This document shows positions 1 to 7,710 of a stretch of 10,616 nt of DNA, piece by piece; the stretch's first letter is position 1, and the number at the start of each line of letters is the position of its first letter. The translations under genes and the position numbers were made by a program. Below the pieces are notes generated by a model that worked only from the letters and a program-made list of their open reading frames with translations, made no database searches and was not told where the DNA came from. Source of the DNA: UBA1081 sp045639185 (GTDB lineage: Bacteria > Bacillota > Clostridia > Oscillospirales > Acutalibacteraceae). The DNA lies in the NCBI GenBank assembly GCA_045639185.1, contig JAZUCO010000080.1, forward strand, positions 1 through 10,616, in the 5' to 3' direction.

Positions 1-411
1 TATCTGCGCAATTGATTTCTGCTTAATTGTAAGACCGAGATTGCGTTTTTTTACAACTTTAATGTAATCATCTGCAAAACCGATAAGAGCATAAGCAATA
101 GCCATAATGATACCGCTGAAGAGCTTTATCTTCTGCGAATCTGCATCTATATGACCTGCTCCGACAATATCTCCGCCGAGAATTTTATCTGTAAACAGCA
201 CCACAAGAAGTGATGTTATGATTCCTGCAATAAAGAGGAAGCCGCCCATTGTAGGAGTTCCCTGCTTGTTTTTATGCCAGGAAGGACCGATATCAAGAAT
301 TGTCTGACCGAATCTGAGCTTGTGAAGCCACGGAATAACCACATAACCGAGAAGATATGAAATACCGAATCCGACAACTGCCGCAAACGCAAAAGCCAAC
401 CACGTATTCAT
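1..411 (-). CDS. mraY: Phospho-N-acetylmuramoyl-pentapeptide-transferase MraY, N-terminal part (cut by window edge)
   Basis: MraY is the membrane enzyme that transfers phospho-MurNAc-pentapeptide from UDP to undecaprenyl phosphate, making lipid I. Only the first 137 codons are here; the family is about 320-360 residues, so the C-terminal half lies off the left edge. The visible part has a first membrane segment (about residues 4-28), then HKNKQGTPTMGG (46-57), a second hydrophobic segment (58-74), a third (about 98-112) and FADDYIKVVKKRNLGLT (112-128). The last contains the paired aspartates D114-D115 of the family active site. The 25-residue loop between segments two and three (about 75-97) looks longer than in Bacillus MraY as I remember it. 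Start ATG at 411 follows AAAGGGG (427-421) with a 9-nt spacer. It begins 24 nt after the murF stop and is the last visible gene of the operon. Identification is firm. Confidence 0.96.
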   Translation of the reverse strand, partial: MNTWLAFAFAAVVGFGISYLLGYVVIPWLHKLRFGQTILDIGPSWHKNKQGTPTMGGFLFIAGIITSLLVVLFTDKILGGDIVGAGHIDADSQKIKLFSGIIMAIAYALIGFADDYIKVVKKRNLGLTIKQKSIAQI

Positions 412-435
412 AGCTCAAATCCCCTTTCATAGTAA

Positions 436-1788
436 TCAGATATTCTCGTAAACTATCTTTATTATATTTTCGAGTTTCATTCCTCTGCTGCCTTTGAAAA
501 GCACTGCATCGCCTTTTTTCAGATACTGACAAAGAGCTTTGCCGATTTCTTCTTCAGAAGTGAAATGAAAAACTTCTGTCATATAGTTGTTTTTTGCCTC
601 ATCATAAGTGAATGAGGAAGCATTGCCGTATGCAAACAAGGCATCTGTACCCTTTTCTGCAGCATATCTGCCTGTTTCACGGTGAGCTGTTTCAGAATAA
701 CTGCCAAGTTCAAGCATATCACCGAGCACAGCAATTTTTCTTGCCGCAGACATACCTGCAAGAGTGTTTATTCCTGCTTTTACGGAGTCGGGACTTGCAT
801 TGTAGCAATCCTCGATAAATGTAATACCATTTTTTTCAACAGTTTTCTGTCGCATTCCGGCGGGTACATAATCTTTTATTGCAGAAGCCGCCTTTTCGGG
901 AGAGATTCCTGTTTTTACACCTGCCGCAAATGCAGAAAGCGCATTATAAACATTATGTATACCTGCTATTGGAATAAAACAAGGATATTTTTTGCCCTCA
1001 TAAAGAATATTACAATCTGTTGAGCTGTCACTCATAACAATATCTACAGCTCTTACGTGGCATTTTTCATTTTCAATACCGAAGAAAACAATATCATAAT
1101 CATCATTTTCAACGCCTGAAAGCAAATCGTTATCACCGTTTATAATAAGAGGTGAGCCTTTTTTCATACCCTCAAGAATTTCGAGCTTTGCGCTTAAAAT
1201 ATTTTCTCTTGAGCCGAGGTTTTCAATGTGTGACACACCGATATTTGTAATTATTGCAAGATCAGGTCTTGAAACCTTTGTAAGTGTTGAAATTTCACCT
1301 TTATGATTCATTCCCATTTCAATAACTGCAGCCTGAGTGCTGTCTTCAAGATTGAACAGAGTAAGAGGCATACCGATGTCATTATTGAGATTTCCCTGAG
1401 TTTTTACAGTTTCATATTCACTTGCAAAAACAAGAGCTGTCATTTCCTTTGATGTGGTTTTGCCTACGCTGCCTGTAAGACCTGCCACGGGGAATGTAAA
1501 GAGTCCTCTGTAATATGATGCAAGATCAAGCAGAGCCTTTTTTGTATCCTCAACATAAATCACGGGAAGTGACACATCTGTTTCTTTTCTGCAGAGAACT
1601 GCTGCAGCACCGTCATTTACAGCATTTTTTATAAAATCATGACCGTCAAATTTCTCACCCTCAAGAGCGATAAAAAGACCGCCCTTAACAGGTTTTCTTG
1701 AATCGGTATAAACTCCCGTGAAGCTGCCTTCACCGATAAGTTTTCCGCTGACAGCTTCTGCAGCTTCTGTTAATGTAAGAGTTTTCAA
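436..1788 (-). CDS. murF: UDP-N-acetylmuramoyl-tripeptide--D-alanyl-D-alanine ligase MurF
   Basis: MurF is a cytoplasmic ATP-dependent ligase that adds D-Ala-D-Ala to UDP-MurNAc-tripeptide, the last soluble step of precursor synthesis. The protein is about 450 residues, normal for the family. It shows the three Mur ligase parts in order: an N-terminal UMP-binding domain, the ATP-binding loop TGSVGKTTS (105-113) with conserved GNLNNDIGMPLTL and EMGMNHKGEI in the central domain, and the C-terminal domain with DCYNASPDS and LGDMLELG. No ATG start is available. TTG at 1797 would have its AAAGG touching the start codon. TTG at 1788 has the same AAAGG (1802-1798) at a 9-nt spacing and gives MKTLTLTEAAEAV, a typical MurF N-terminus, so 1788 is preferred. 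The ribosome binding site overlaps the murE stop, which suggests translational coupling. Confidence 0.96.
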   Translation of the reverse strand: MKTLTLTEAAEAVSGKLIGEGSFTGVYTDSRKPVKGGLFIALEGEKFDGHDFIKNAVNDGAAAVLCRKETDVSLPVIYVEDTKKALLDLASYYRGLFTFPVAGLTGSVGKTTSKEMTALVFASEYETVKTQGNLNNDIGMPLTLFNLEDSTQAAVIEMGMNHKGEISTLTKVSRPDLAIITNIGVSHIENLGSRENILSAKLEILEGMKKGSPLIINGDNDLLSGVENDDYDIVFFGIENEKCHVRAVDIVMSDSSTDCNILYEGKKYPCFIPIAGIHNVYNALSAFAAGVKTGISPEKAASAIKDYVPAGMRQKTVEKNGITFIEDCYNASPDSVKAGINTLAGMSAARKIAVLGDMLELGSYSETAHRETGRYAAEKGTDALFAYGNASSFTYDEAKNNYMTEVFHFTSEEEIGKALCQYLKKGDAVLFKGSRGMKLENIIKIVYENI

Positions 1789-1800
1789 ATCAATCAACCT

Positions 1801-3237
1801 TTACAGTTTGTTTTCAAGTAATTCCTTAACGATTTCTCTTTCATCGTAATGATGTTTTTCAGTTCCGATTATCTGATATGTTTCATGGCCTTTGCCTGCA
1901 AGAAGAACAATATCATCTTTTTCGGCTTCTTTGAGTGCTTTTGCAATTGCTTTTGTTCTGTTGCACTCAACAATTTTCTTTGTTTTTATGCCCTTGAGAC
2001 CTTCGAGAATATCATTAATAATACTTTCCGGGTCTTCTGTTCTGGGATTATCTGATGTGACAACAACAACATCAGAGAGCCTTGCGGCAACTTCACCCAT
2101 AATAGGACGCTTTGTTTTATCTCTGTCTCCGCCGCAACCGAAAACAGTTATAATTCTGCCGTTTGCTATTTTGCGGAGGGATGAAATTATATTTTCAAGT
2201 CCGTCAGGAGTATGTGCATAGTCAATTATCACGGTGTAATCAGTATCTGTGGGCACAACTTCTATTCTACCCTTAACACCTTTGCACAGCGACAATGCAT
2301 AAAGCACTGCGCTGAAATCAAAACCGAGTTCAATAAGTGTAACAGCAGCTGCCATTGAGTTGTAAACAGTAAATTCACCGGGAATGCCGACTTTTACTCT
2401 TTCAACATAGCCCATTGTTACAAGCTCGTATTCGATACCTTCATTTTTGTATCTGATATACTTTGCAGTATAGTCAGATTCATCCTGATTAACGGAGTAT
2501 GTGACCATTCTGCCGTCTGAATTACGCATCATAGACATTGCACGCTCATCATCAAGATTGAGAATACAGATATCAGACTGAGCAAAAAGCATTGATTTTG
2601 CCTCTGCATAATTCTCAAATGTGCCGTGATAATCAAGATGGTCACGGGTAAGATTTGAAAATACGCCTGCTGCGAAACGAAGTCCTTCTACTCTGTACTG
2701 AGCAAGAGCCTGGGATGAAACTTCCATAACGCAATATTCACAGTCTTCTTTTACCATTTCATTAAAAAGACCGTGAAGCTCGAAACTCTCGGGAGTTGTG
2801 AGCGCTGCAGGATATTCCTTATCGCCTGCCATATTTTTGACTGTACCGATAAGCCCTGTCTTTTTGCCGAGTTTTTCAAGCATATCTTTTACAAGAAATG
2901 CTGTTGTTGTTTTGCCGTTTGTACCTGTAATACCGATAAGTTTAAGCTTTGATGCGGGATTACCGTAAAAATTGGAACAGATAACAGACATTGCAGCACG
3001 TGTATTGCTTACAACTATCTGATTGGGAAGACCGAGGTCACGCTCGCAGACAACACATACAGCGCCTTTTTCAAGCATTTCTGCCGCTACGGAATGACCG
3101 TCAAATCTTGCACCTTTTATGCAGACAAACACTGTACCTTCTGTTACTTTGCGTGAATCGTCAGTAACAAATTGAACCTCTGCATCTTCATATATATCAT
3201 ATGTCTTAATTCCGTATAAAACTTCAGATATTTTCAT
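1801..3237 (-). CDS. murE: UDP-N-acetylmuramoyl-tripeptide synthetase MurE, meso-diaminopimelate type
   Basis: MurE is the cytoplasmic ligase that adds the third residue to UDP-MurNAc-L-Ala-D-Glu using ATP. At 478 residues it has the usual length. The ATP loop TGTNGKTTT sits at 104-112, followed by the conserved TTPES, MEVSSQAL and FSNLTRDHLDYHGT stretches. The DNPR motif at D396-R399 (within SDNPRTEDP) is the family signature of enzymes adding meso-diaminopimelate; lysine-adding enzymes differ here. The cell wall is therefore inferred to be of the meso-DAP type. The start ATG at 3237 is preceded by GGGAGG (3250-3245) with a 7-nt spacer. That site fills the 15-nt gap after the PBP stop. The stop codon abuts the murF start region. 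Confidence 0.97.
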   Translation of the reverse strand: MKISEVLYGIKTYDIYEDAEVQFVTDDSRKVTEGTVFVCIKGARFDGHSVAAEMLEKGAVCVVCERDLGLPNQIVVSNTRAAMSVICSNFYGNPASKLKLIGITGTNGKTTTAFLVKDMLEKLGKKTGLIGTVKNMAGDKEYPAALTTPESFELHGLFNEMVKEDCEYCVMEVSSQALAQYRVEGLRFAAGVFSNLTRDHLDYHGTFENYAEAKSMLFAQSDICILNLDDERAMSMMRNSDGRMVTYSVNQDESDYTAKYIRYKNEGIEYELVTMGYVERVKVGIPGEFTVYNSMAAAVTLIELGFDFSAVLYALSLCKGVKGRIEVVPTDTDYTVIIDYAHTPDGLENIISSLRKIANGRIITVFGCGGDRDKTKRPIMGEVAARLSDVVVVTSDNPRTEDPESIINDILEGLKGIKTKKIVECNRTKAIAKALKEAEKDDIVLLAGKGHETYQIIGTEKHHYDEREIVKELLENKL

Positions 3238-3252
3238 ATTGTTACCTCCCGT

Positions 3253-5538
3253 TTAGTCTGCAACGCCTTCCGTTGTCTTGAATGAAACATTGATGATTTC
3301 ACCCATATAAACCGTTTCACCGACTTCTCTGCTCTGCTTGTAAGCATAAACAGTACCGCTGTTGAGTGAGCTGCCCGAAATTCTGATATTCAGACCGCTG
3401 TTAAGAGCAAGCTTATTTGCTTCACCCACGGTAAGTCCGTTGAAATCAGGAACTGTTACAGTCTGTGTTTCATAGTCTTCCTGAGTATAAATTACAACCA
3501 TACCCTCTGAAGGCAATCCTCTGCCTGCTTCGGGATACTGAGCAACAACTTTGTCACCCTGACCGATAATCTTTACTGTAAGGTCTTCTGCACTGATGAG
3601 TGTGTGTGCTTCCGAAATAGTTTTGCCCACAAGGTCAGGAGTATATTTTACAAGGTTTTCACGTTCTGAGTTTGTATAAGAACGGTCAACACCGAGATAT
3701 TCGAGAACCTGTTCAATAACATCACCTGCAAGAGGTGCGGCAACTGCACCGCCGCCGTGTTCACCCTCGGGATCGTCAACAACAATTATGACCGAAATTT
3801 CGGGATCATATGCAGGAGCAAATCCGCAGAATGATGCGATGTATGCTTCTGTATCGTTAAGATTATTCTGAGCAAGTTTTTCTGAAGTACCTGTTTTACC
3901 GGCAACGTGATAACCTGCAACATAAGCGTTTTTACCGGTACCTGTTGAAACAACTTCTTCCATACACTCACTGATGAGCTGTGCTGTTGCTTCTGAAACA
4001 ACCTGACGTCTTACAACAGGCTCGGTTTCTTTGATTGTATTTCCGTCTTCGTCAAGCTGTTTGCTGACGAGATAGGGTGTCATAAGTTTTCCGCCATTTG
4101 CAATAGCAGAAATCGCTGTAATCATCTGAAGCGGAGAAACCTGGAATGACTGACCGAATGAATAAGAAGCAAGGTCAGACTTTGTGAATTTATCTCTCTC
4201 CATATAAAGGACACCTGCTGTAGGAGTATAATCACCTGAAGTGTCTATACCTGTCTTTTCGGTGAATCCGAATGCTTCAAAATAATCGTAGTAAACTTCT
4301 GTACCGATGCTGTCTGCAAGAGTAACGGCAAAGGGGTTACATGAATTCTTAAGAAGGTCAACAAATGTTTCAGAGCCATGTCCGCCTGCTCTCCAGCAAT
4401 GGATATTTCTTGTTGCGTAATTGATTACACCCGTACAGAAATGAGATGTATTCATATCTGCAACGCCTTCTTCAATAGCTGCTGCGGCTGTGATCACCTT
4501 AAAAACAGAACCGGGGTCGTATGTAGTGAGAACATTCTGATTCTGCCACTGTTTGTTCTGATAATATGAAAGTGATTTCTGTTCACTTGTGTATTCTGAA
4601 GAATCTTCGGGAGCTGAAACTGCTTCCTGATATGCGTCAAGAAGATTCTGGCTTGCAATTGTTTTCGGGTCATTCAGGTCATAGTCAGGAAGAGATGCCA
4701 TACCAAGAATAGCACCTGTGTCAACATCCATAACAATGCCGTAAACACCCTGAGCCTTTGTGTCTTCAAGAGCCTGAGAAAGCACATCTTCAAGGATATA
4801 CTGAATCTGAATATCGAGAGTCAGGACAAGACTTGTGCCCTCCTGAGCATCATAAACAGTTTCATACTGATTAGGCATTATACCGCCATTGCCCTTGAGT
4901 GCAGTAAGTGTTCTGCCTGCAACACCTGTGAGAATATCATCATAGAAATACTCAAGACCTGCTCTGCCGACACCACCGTCACCTGTAAAACCGATAACTG
5001 TTGATGCAAGTGATGAATGGGGATAATATCTTTTTACATCGGGATCGATTCTGATAAGGCTGCTAAGGTCAATACTGTTTTCTTCTCTGTTTGCATATTT
5101 ATCGATAAGAGCCTGAACTGCATCTCTCTCTGTCTTCTCAACCTGACCTTTGACTTTTTCGTATGAAGAGTTTGTTCTGTTGAGATATTTTATCATTGTT
5201 TCCTGCTCAATGCCGAGTATCTCTGAAAGTTCGGAAACAACAATAGTTCTTGCTTCGTCACGGTTTTTCTCTTTGATCTGAGAAATACTTGAGGGGTCAA
5301 GGAATACACACCATACGTCTGCACTTTTTGCCAAAACATTCATTGTGGCATCATAGATAGTGCCTCTTTTCGCGTTTATGACTCTGTCACCGAGCTGCTG
5401 ATTTTCTGCAATTGCAGAATATTTATCGCCGTTTACAATCTGAAGGATACCAAGATTGAATATGATCAAAAAAACGAGAGCATAACATAAACCTGTTACA
5501 ATGTTTCCTCGCTTATTATTGTTGATTTTCATCTTCAT
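3253..5538 (-). CDS. ftsI: Class B penicillin-binding protein with two PASTA domains (FtsI/PbpB/SpoVD type)
   Basis: This is a membrane-anchored D,D-transpeptidase that cross-links septal or spore peptidoglycan. It has 761 residues. In order it shows a basic N-terminus, one membrane segment (about 12-32), a dimerisation domain starting near RGTIYD, the transpeptidase domain and two PASTA repeats (about 632-690 and 693-757). All three active-site motifs are present: SVFK with nucleophile S344 and K347, SCN (399-401) and KTGT (548-551). A Ser/Glu/Gln-rich insertion precedes the SVFK motif. The frame is open to an ATG at 5601, but that lies inside a hairpin; ATG at 5538 has AAGGAG (5552-5547) at an 8-nt spacing and is chosen. 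Many Firmicutes carry both a division PBP and SpoVD here; only one is visible, so whether it serves division, sporulation or both cannot be decided. The ftsI symbol marks the class. Confidence 0.94.
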   Translation of the reverse strand: MKMKINNNKRGNIVTGLCYALVFLIIFNLGILQIVNGDKYSAIAENQQLGDRVINAKRGTIYDATMNVLAKSADVWCVFLDPSSISQIKEKNRDEARTIVVSELSEILGIEQETMIKYLNRTNSSYEKVKGQVEKTERDAVQALIDKYANREENSIDLSSLIRIDPDVKRYYPHSSLASTVIGFTGDGGVGRAGLEYFYDDILTGVAGRTLTALKGNGGIMPNQYETVYDAQEGTSLVLTLDIQIQYILEDVLSQALEDTKAQGVYGIVMDVDTGAILGMASLPDYDLNDPKTIASQNLLDAYQEAVSAPEDSSEYTSEQKSLSYYQNKQWQNQNVLTTYDPGSVFKVITAAAAIEEGVADMNTSHFCTGVINYATRNIHCWRAGGHGSETFVDLLKNSCNPFAVTLADSIGTEVYYDYFEAFGFTEKTGIDTSGDYTPTAGVLYMERDKFTKSDLASYSFGQSFQVSPLQMITAISAIANGGKLMTPYLVSKQLDEDGNTIKETEPVVRRQVVSEATAQLISECMEEVVSTGTGKNAYVAGYHVAGKTGTSEKLAQNNLNDTEAYIASFCGFAPAYDPEISVIIVVDDPEGEHGGGAVAAPLAGDVIEQVLEYLGVDRSYTNSERENLVKYTPDLVGKTISEAHTLISAEDLTVKIIGQGDKVVAQYPEAGRGLPSEGMVVIYTQEDYETQTVTVPDFNGLTVGEANKLALNSGLNIRISGSSLNSGTVYAYKQSREVGETVYMGEIINVSFKTTEGVAD

Positions 5539-5598
5539 AGTATGCTCTCCTTCCGCAAAAACGCAAGTTTTCCGTAAAATTTCAATACCCCTGATTGC

Positions 5599-5633
5599 CA
5601 TAAAAAGGGCGAATATACTTCGCCCTTTTTATG
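5599..5633 (-). terminator. 15-bp perfect hairpin with U-tract between ftsL and the PBP gene
   Basis: The arms 5599-5613 and 5619-5633 are perfectly complementary over 15 bp around the 5-nt loop TATAC. The GC core is GGGCGAA/TTCGCCC, flanked by A5 and T5, so it has intrinsic-terminator form in either direction. For the leftward operon it would end transcripts from the mraZ promoter after ftsL. Because the last U residues are part of the stem and only five long, read-through is likely to be substantial. It lies immediately after a strong promoter, and that promoter's predicted start falls inside the hairpin arm. It may therefore also act as a 5'-terminal stem-loop on PBP transcripts. Confidence 0.75.
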
Positions 5634-5659
5634 ATAGCTTTGACAAGCATTTATGTCAA
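5631..5659 (-). promoter_or_regulatory. Near-consensus sigma-70/sigma-A promoter upstream of the PBP gene
   Basis: Read leftward, the sequence gives TTGACA (5659-5654, 6 of 6), a 17-nt spacer and TATCAT (5636-5631, 5 of 6). The predicted start is near 5624-5625, giving a leader of about 85 nt before the PBP ATG at 5538. It would drive the PBP, murE, murF and mraY independently of mraZ-rsmH-ftsL. It matches the consensus better than the mraZ promoter does. The transcription start itself is a prediction. Confidence 0.72.
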
Positions 5660-5660
5660 A
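5639..5660. promoter_or_regulatory. Inverted repeat TTTGACA-N8-TGTCAAA over the -35 box; possible operator
   Basis: Seven-bp perfect arms at 5639-5645 and 5654-5660 are separated by 8 nt. One arm contains the complete -35 hexamer of the PBP promoter and the other lies within its spacer, so a dimeric protein bound here would block RNA polymerase. The symmetry is directly visible. That it is an operator is inference, because a TTGACA box followed by TGTCAA can arise by chance. No regulator that would bind it is in the window apart from MraZ, whose known boxes look different. Confidence 0.4.
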
Positions 5661-5685
5661 ACAATCCCTGATTATATTTATTGTT

Positions 5686-6246
5686 TTATTTTGAGAAATA
5701 TTCTTTTATCTTAAGTAATTTCACAGAAAAAGAATTATCTTCATATGATTTGCCGCCTGACAGAACAACATGATTATCTTCACTGTTATTGATGTATGTA
5801 ATCTTGTAATCCTCAAGTTTGACCATACCGAGAACATTTACAGCATAATAATCGAGTCTGTCTATTGAGACAAGCGAATCAAGCTGAGATTCAAGTCTTA
5901 CCTGTTCACTTTTTGCTTCATCTATCTGAGACTGAACCATATTGATTCTTGTCACCTTTTCATCAAGTGCACTGTTAAGGCTTATTGTTCCTGCGAAAAG
6001 TGCAACAACAATTACTGCAACTGACATAATAACAACAGAATAAAGTGCTGAACGCTTTGATGCTGCCTTCTGTGAAGCAGAAGCTTTCACCTTTGTCTTT
6101 TTTGCAGTTTTTACAGTTTTAGCAGGAGCCTTTTTGCGTGAAGGTGCTTTTACTGGCTCAATTTCAGGAATTATCTGCGGCGCAGATGTTCCGTAATCAA
6201 GTGAATCGAATAATGAAAAATTGTAAACATTCTGATTCTGCGCCAA
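5686..6246 (-). CDS. ftsL: Cell division protein FtsL-like (single-pass, coiled coil)
   Basis: A 186-residue bitopic membrane protein in the FtsL position of the dcw cluster. The N-terminal cytoplasmic part includes a Lys/Ala-rich stretch (about 33-65). One membrane segment follows (about 67-90), then an extracytoplasmic heptad-like coiled coil (about 92-128), then YAVNVLGMVKLEDYKITYI, which resembles the conserved end of FtsL/DivIC proteins. FtsL forms a complex with DivIB/FtsQ and DivIC/FtsB that controls septal synthesis by FtsW and the class B PBP encoded next. Sequence conservation in this family is poor, so the name rests on topology plus position. The start is TTG at 6246, behind AGGAG (6260-6256) with a 9-nt spacer; no in-frame ATG occurs before the membrane segment. 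The stop is 24 codon-free nt after the rsmH stop on the other side of that site, so ftsL follows rsmH closely. Confidence 0.85.
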   Translation of the reverse strand: MAQNQNVYNFSLFDSLDYGTSAPQIIPEIEPVKAPSRKKAPAKTVKTAKKTKVKASASQKAASKRSALYSVVIMSVAVIVVALFAGTISLNSALDEKVTRINMVQSQIDEAKSEQVRLESQLDSLVSIDRLDYYAVNVLGMVKLEDYKITYINNSEDNHVVLSGGKSYEDNSFSVKLLKIKEYFSK

Positions 6247-6270
6247 TTCAGACCTCTCCTTTTAGTAAAA

Positions 6271-7194
6271 TTATAATTTAATTACAGCCCTGAGTCTTGC
6301 ACTGCGGCTTCTGGGGTTGTATTCGAGCTCCTCATCTGTGGGAGCCTTTGATTTGAAAGGCAACTCACCTTTCGGTTTATTTCCGCATATACAAACGGGG
6401 AATTCCGGAGGACAAGTACAGCCCTTACAAAATTCATTGAAAGTATTTTTTACAATTCTGTCTTCAAGCGAATGGAATGTAATAATTGCAAGCACTCCGC
6501 CCGGTTTAAGACATTCAAACATATCTCTGAGTGCGCCCGGCAACATTTCAAGTTCACGGTTAACATAAATTCTGATTGCCTGAAAAGTTCTTCTTGCGGG
6601 ATGTCCGTCTCTCTTTGCCTTTGCAGGCATTGAAGCTGAAATTATGTCGCACAGCTCAAAAGTTGTTTCTATGGGCTTTTCCGCCCTTTTCTTTACTATA
6701 TTCTTTGCAATGCTTCTTGCAAACTTCTCTTCACCGTAAGAGAAAATTATGTCTGCAAGTTCTTTTTCACTCAGTTCATTGACTGCATTGTATGCCGAAT
6801 AGCCTGTCTTGCTCATTCGCATATCGAGAGGTGCATCTTTATGGATTGAAAAACCTCTTTCTGCAGTATCAAGCTGATAGGAGCTGCCACCGAGGTCTGC
6901 GAGAATGCCGTCTGCACCGTCTATACCGTTTCGTTCAAGAACTGACTTTATATTATCGAAAACATCATTTACTATTGTGACATTTTCTTTATCACTGAAT
7001 CGTTCGGTAAGTACTGCAATAGCGTCGGGGTCACGGTCAATAGCAATCAGTCTGCCTGAATTATTGAGCGATTCCGCAATTTTGGAGGAGTGACCCCCGC
7101 CGCCTGCAGTCGCATCGACATAAATCCCATCATATTTGACAGACAGCGCATCGACTGCTTCCTGAAGCAGAACCGACTTATGGTTGAATTCCAT
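6271..7194 (-). CDS. rsmH: 16S rRNA (cytosine(1402)-N(4))-methyltransferase RsmH (MraW)
   Basis: RsmH methylates N4 of C1402 in the decoding centre of 16S rRNA using S-adenosylmethionine. The 307-residue protein has the family's usual length. Visible motifs are DATAGGGGHS (27-36, SAM-binding loop), LADLGGSSYQLD (98-109), RGFSIHKDAPLDMRM (113-127), GHPARRTFQAIRIYVNREL (197-215) and ITFHSLEDRIVK (238-249). Five cysteines cluster at 256, 259, 261, 268 and 270; similar Cys-rich patches occur in other Firmicute RsmH proteins and could bind a metal, though I cannot confirm it. ATG at 7194 has AAAGG (7208-7204) with a 9-nt spacer. The gene follows mraZ by 36 nt with no hairpin between them, consistent with cotranscription. 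Confidence 0.97.
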   Translation of the reverse strand: MEFNHKSVLLQEAVDALSVKYDGIYVDATAGGGGHSSKIAESLNNSGRLIAIDRDPDAIAVLTERFSDKENVTIVNDVFDNIKSVLERNGIDGADGILADLGGSSYQLDTAERGFSIHKDAPLDMRMSKTGYSAYNAVNELSEKELADIIFSYGEEKFARSIAKNIVKKRAEKPIETTFELCDIISASMPAKAKRDGHPARRTFQAIRIYVNRELEMLPGALRDMFECLKPGGVLAIITFHSLEDRIVKNTFNEFCKGCTCPPEFPVCICGNKPKGELPFKSKAPTDEELEYNPRSRSARLRAVIKL

Positions 7195-7230
7195 AGCGCA
7201 CCGCCTTTCGTCAAAATCTATATTCGTTCT

Positions 7231-7650
7231 TTAGATATAACCCATTTTTTTGTCCCAGGTTTCCCTGTTCCATACTTCGATACGGTTACCCATACCGATT
7301 ATTGCAACTTCGCCTTCAATACCTGCGTGCTTGAGCTGAATGGCACTGAGAGTGATTCTTCCCTGCTTGTCCATTTTAAGATCATCAACATATCCGAAGA
7401 AGCTTCTGCTGATTTCGGCTGCTGCTTCAATCTCTTCAACCGTGAGAGCCTCGTCTTCCATATCGTTGTACTTCTGAGCGAGTTTCTCAAAATGCTCTGC
7501 AGTATAAAGTCTTAAACAGTTGTCTGTTGCACCTTTCTGTCTGAACACGTAAACGACTTCGCCGAGCGAATCACGGAATCCCACAGGAATAAATATTCTG
7601 TTTTTAGCATCAAGACCGTGGTATGATGTTGATGAAAATCTGTTATTCAT
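7231..7650 (-). CDS. mraZ: Transcriptional regulator MraZ
   Basis: MraZ is a DNA-binding protein of the AbrB/SpoVT swapped-hairpin fold that forms ring-like oligomers and regulates its own dcw operon. The 139-residue protein has two copies of the domain, each with the family's DxxxR signature: DAKNR (14-18) and DKQGR (94-98). It is the first gene of the leftward operon. ATG at 7650 is preceded by AAAGGAG (7664-7658) with a 7-nt spacer. A promoter and candidate MraZ boxes lie 60-145 nt upstream, which fits autoregulation as shown in E. coli and Mycoplasma. Identification is firm. Confidence 0.97.
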   Translation of the reverse strand: MNNRFSSTSYHGLDAKNRIFIPVGFRDSLGEVVYVFRQKGATDNCLRLYTAEHFEKLAQKYNDMEDEALTVEEIEAAAEISRSFFGYVDDLKMDKQGRITLSAIQLKHAGIEGEVAIIGMGNRIEVWNRETWDKKMGYI

Positions 7651-7710
7651 CGCCCGACTCCTTTCTTAGTATTCAGAAAATGCAAAAAACAGGGTGAATG
7701 TAAATCATTT

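Noticed and set aside
293..532. 79-codon minus-strand frame overlapping mraY and murF
   Set aside because: It overlaps the start of mraY and the end of murF in another frame; both real genes have motifs and ribosome binding sites.
5539..5601. N-terminal extension of the PBP to an ATG at 5601
   Set aside because: The extra 21 codons begin within the terminator-like hairpin and lack a ribosome binding site, whereas ATG 5538 has AAGGAG at good spacing before a normal basic-plus-membrane N-terminus.
7090..7515. 141-codon open frame on the plus strand
   Set aside because: It is antisense across rsmH and mraZ, both of which have clear family motifs; it shows no recognisable domain.
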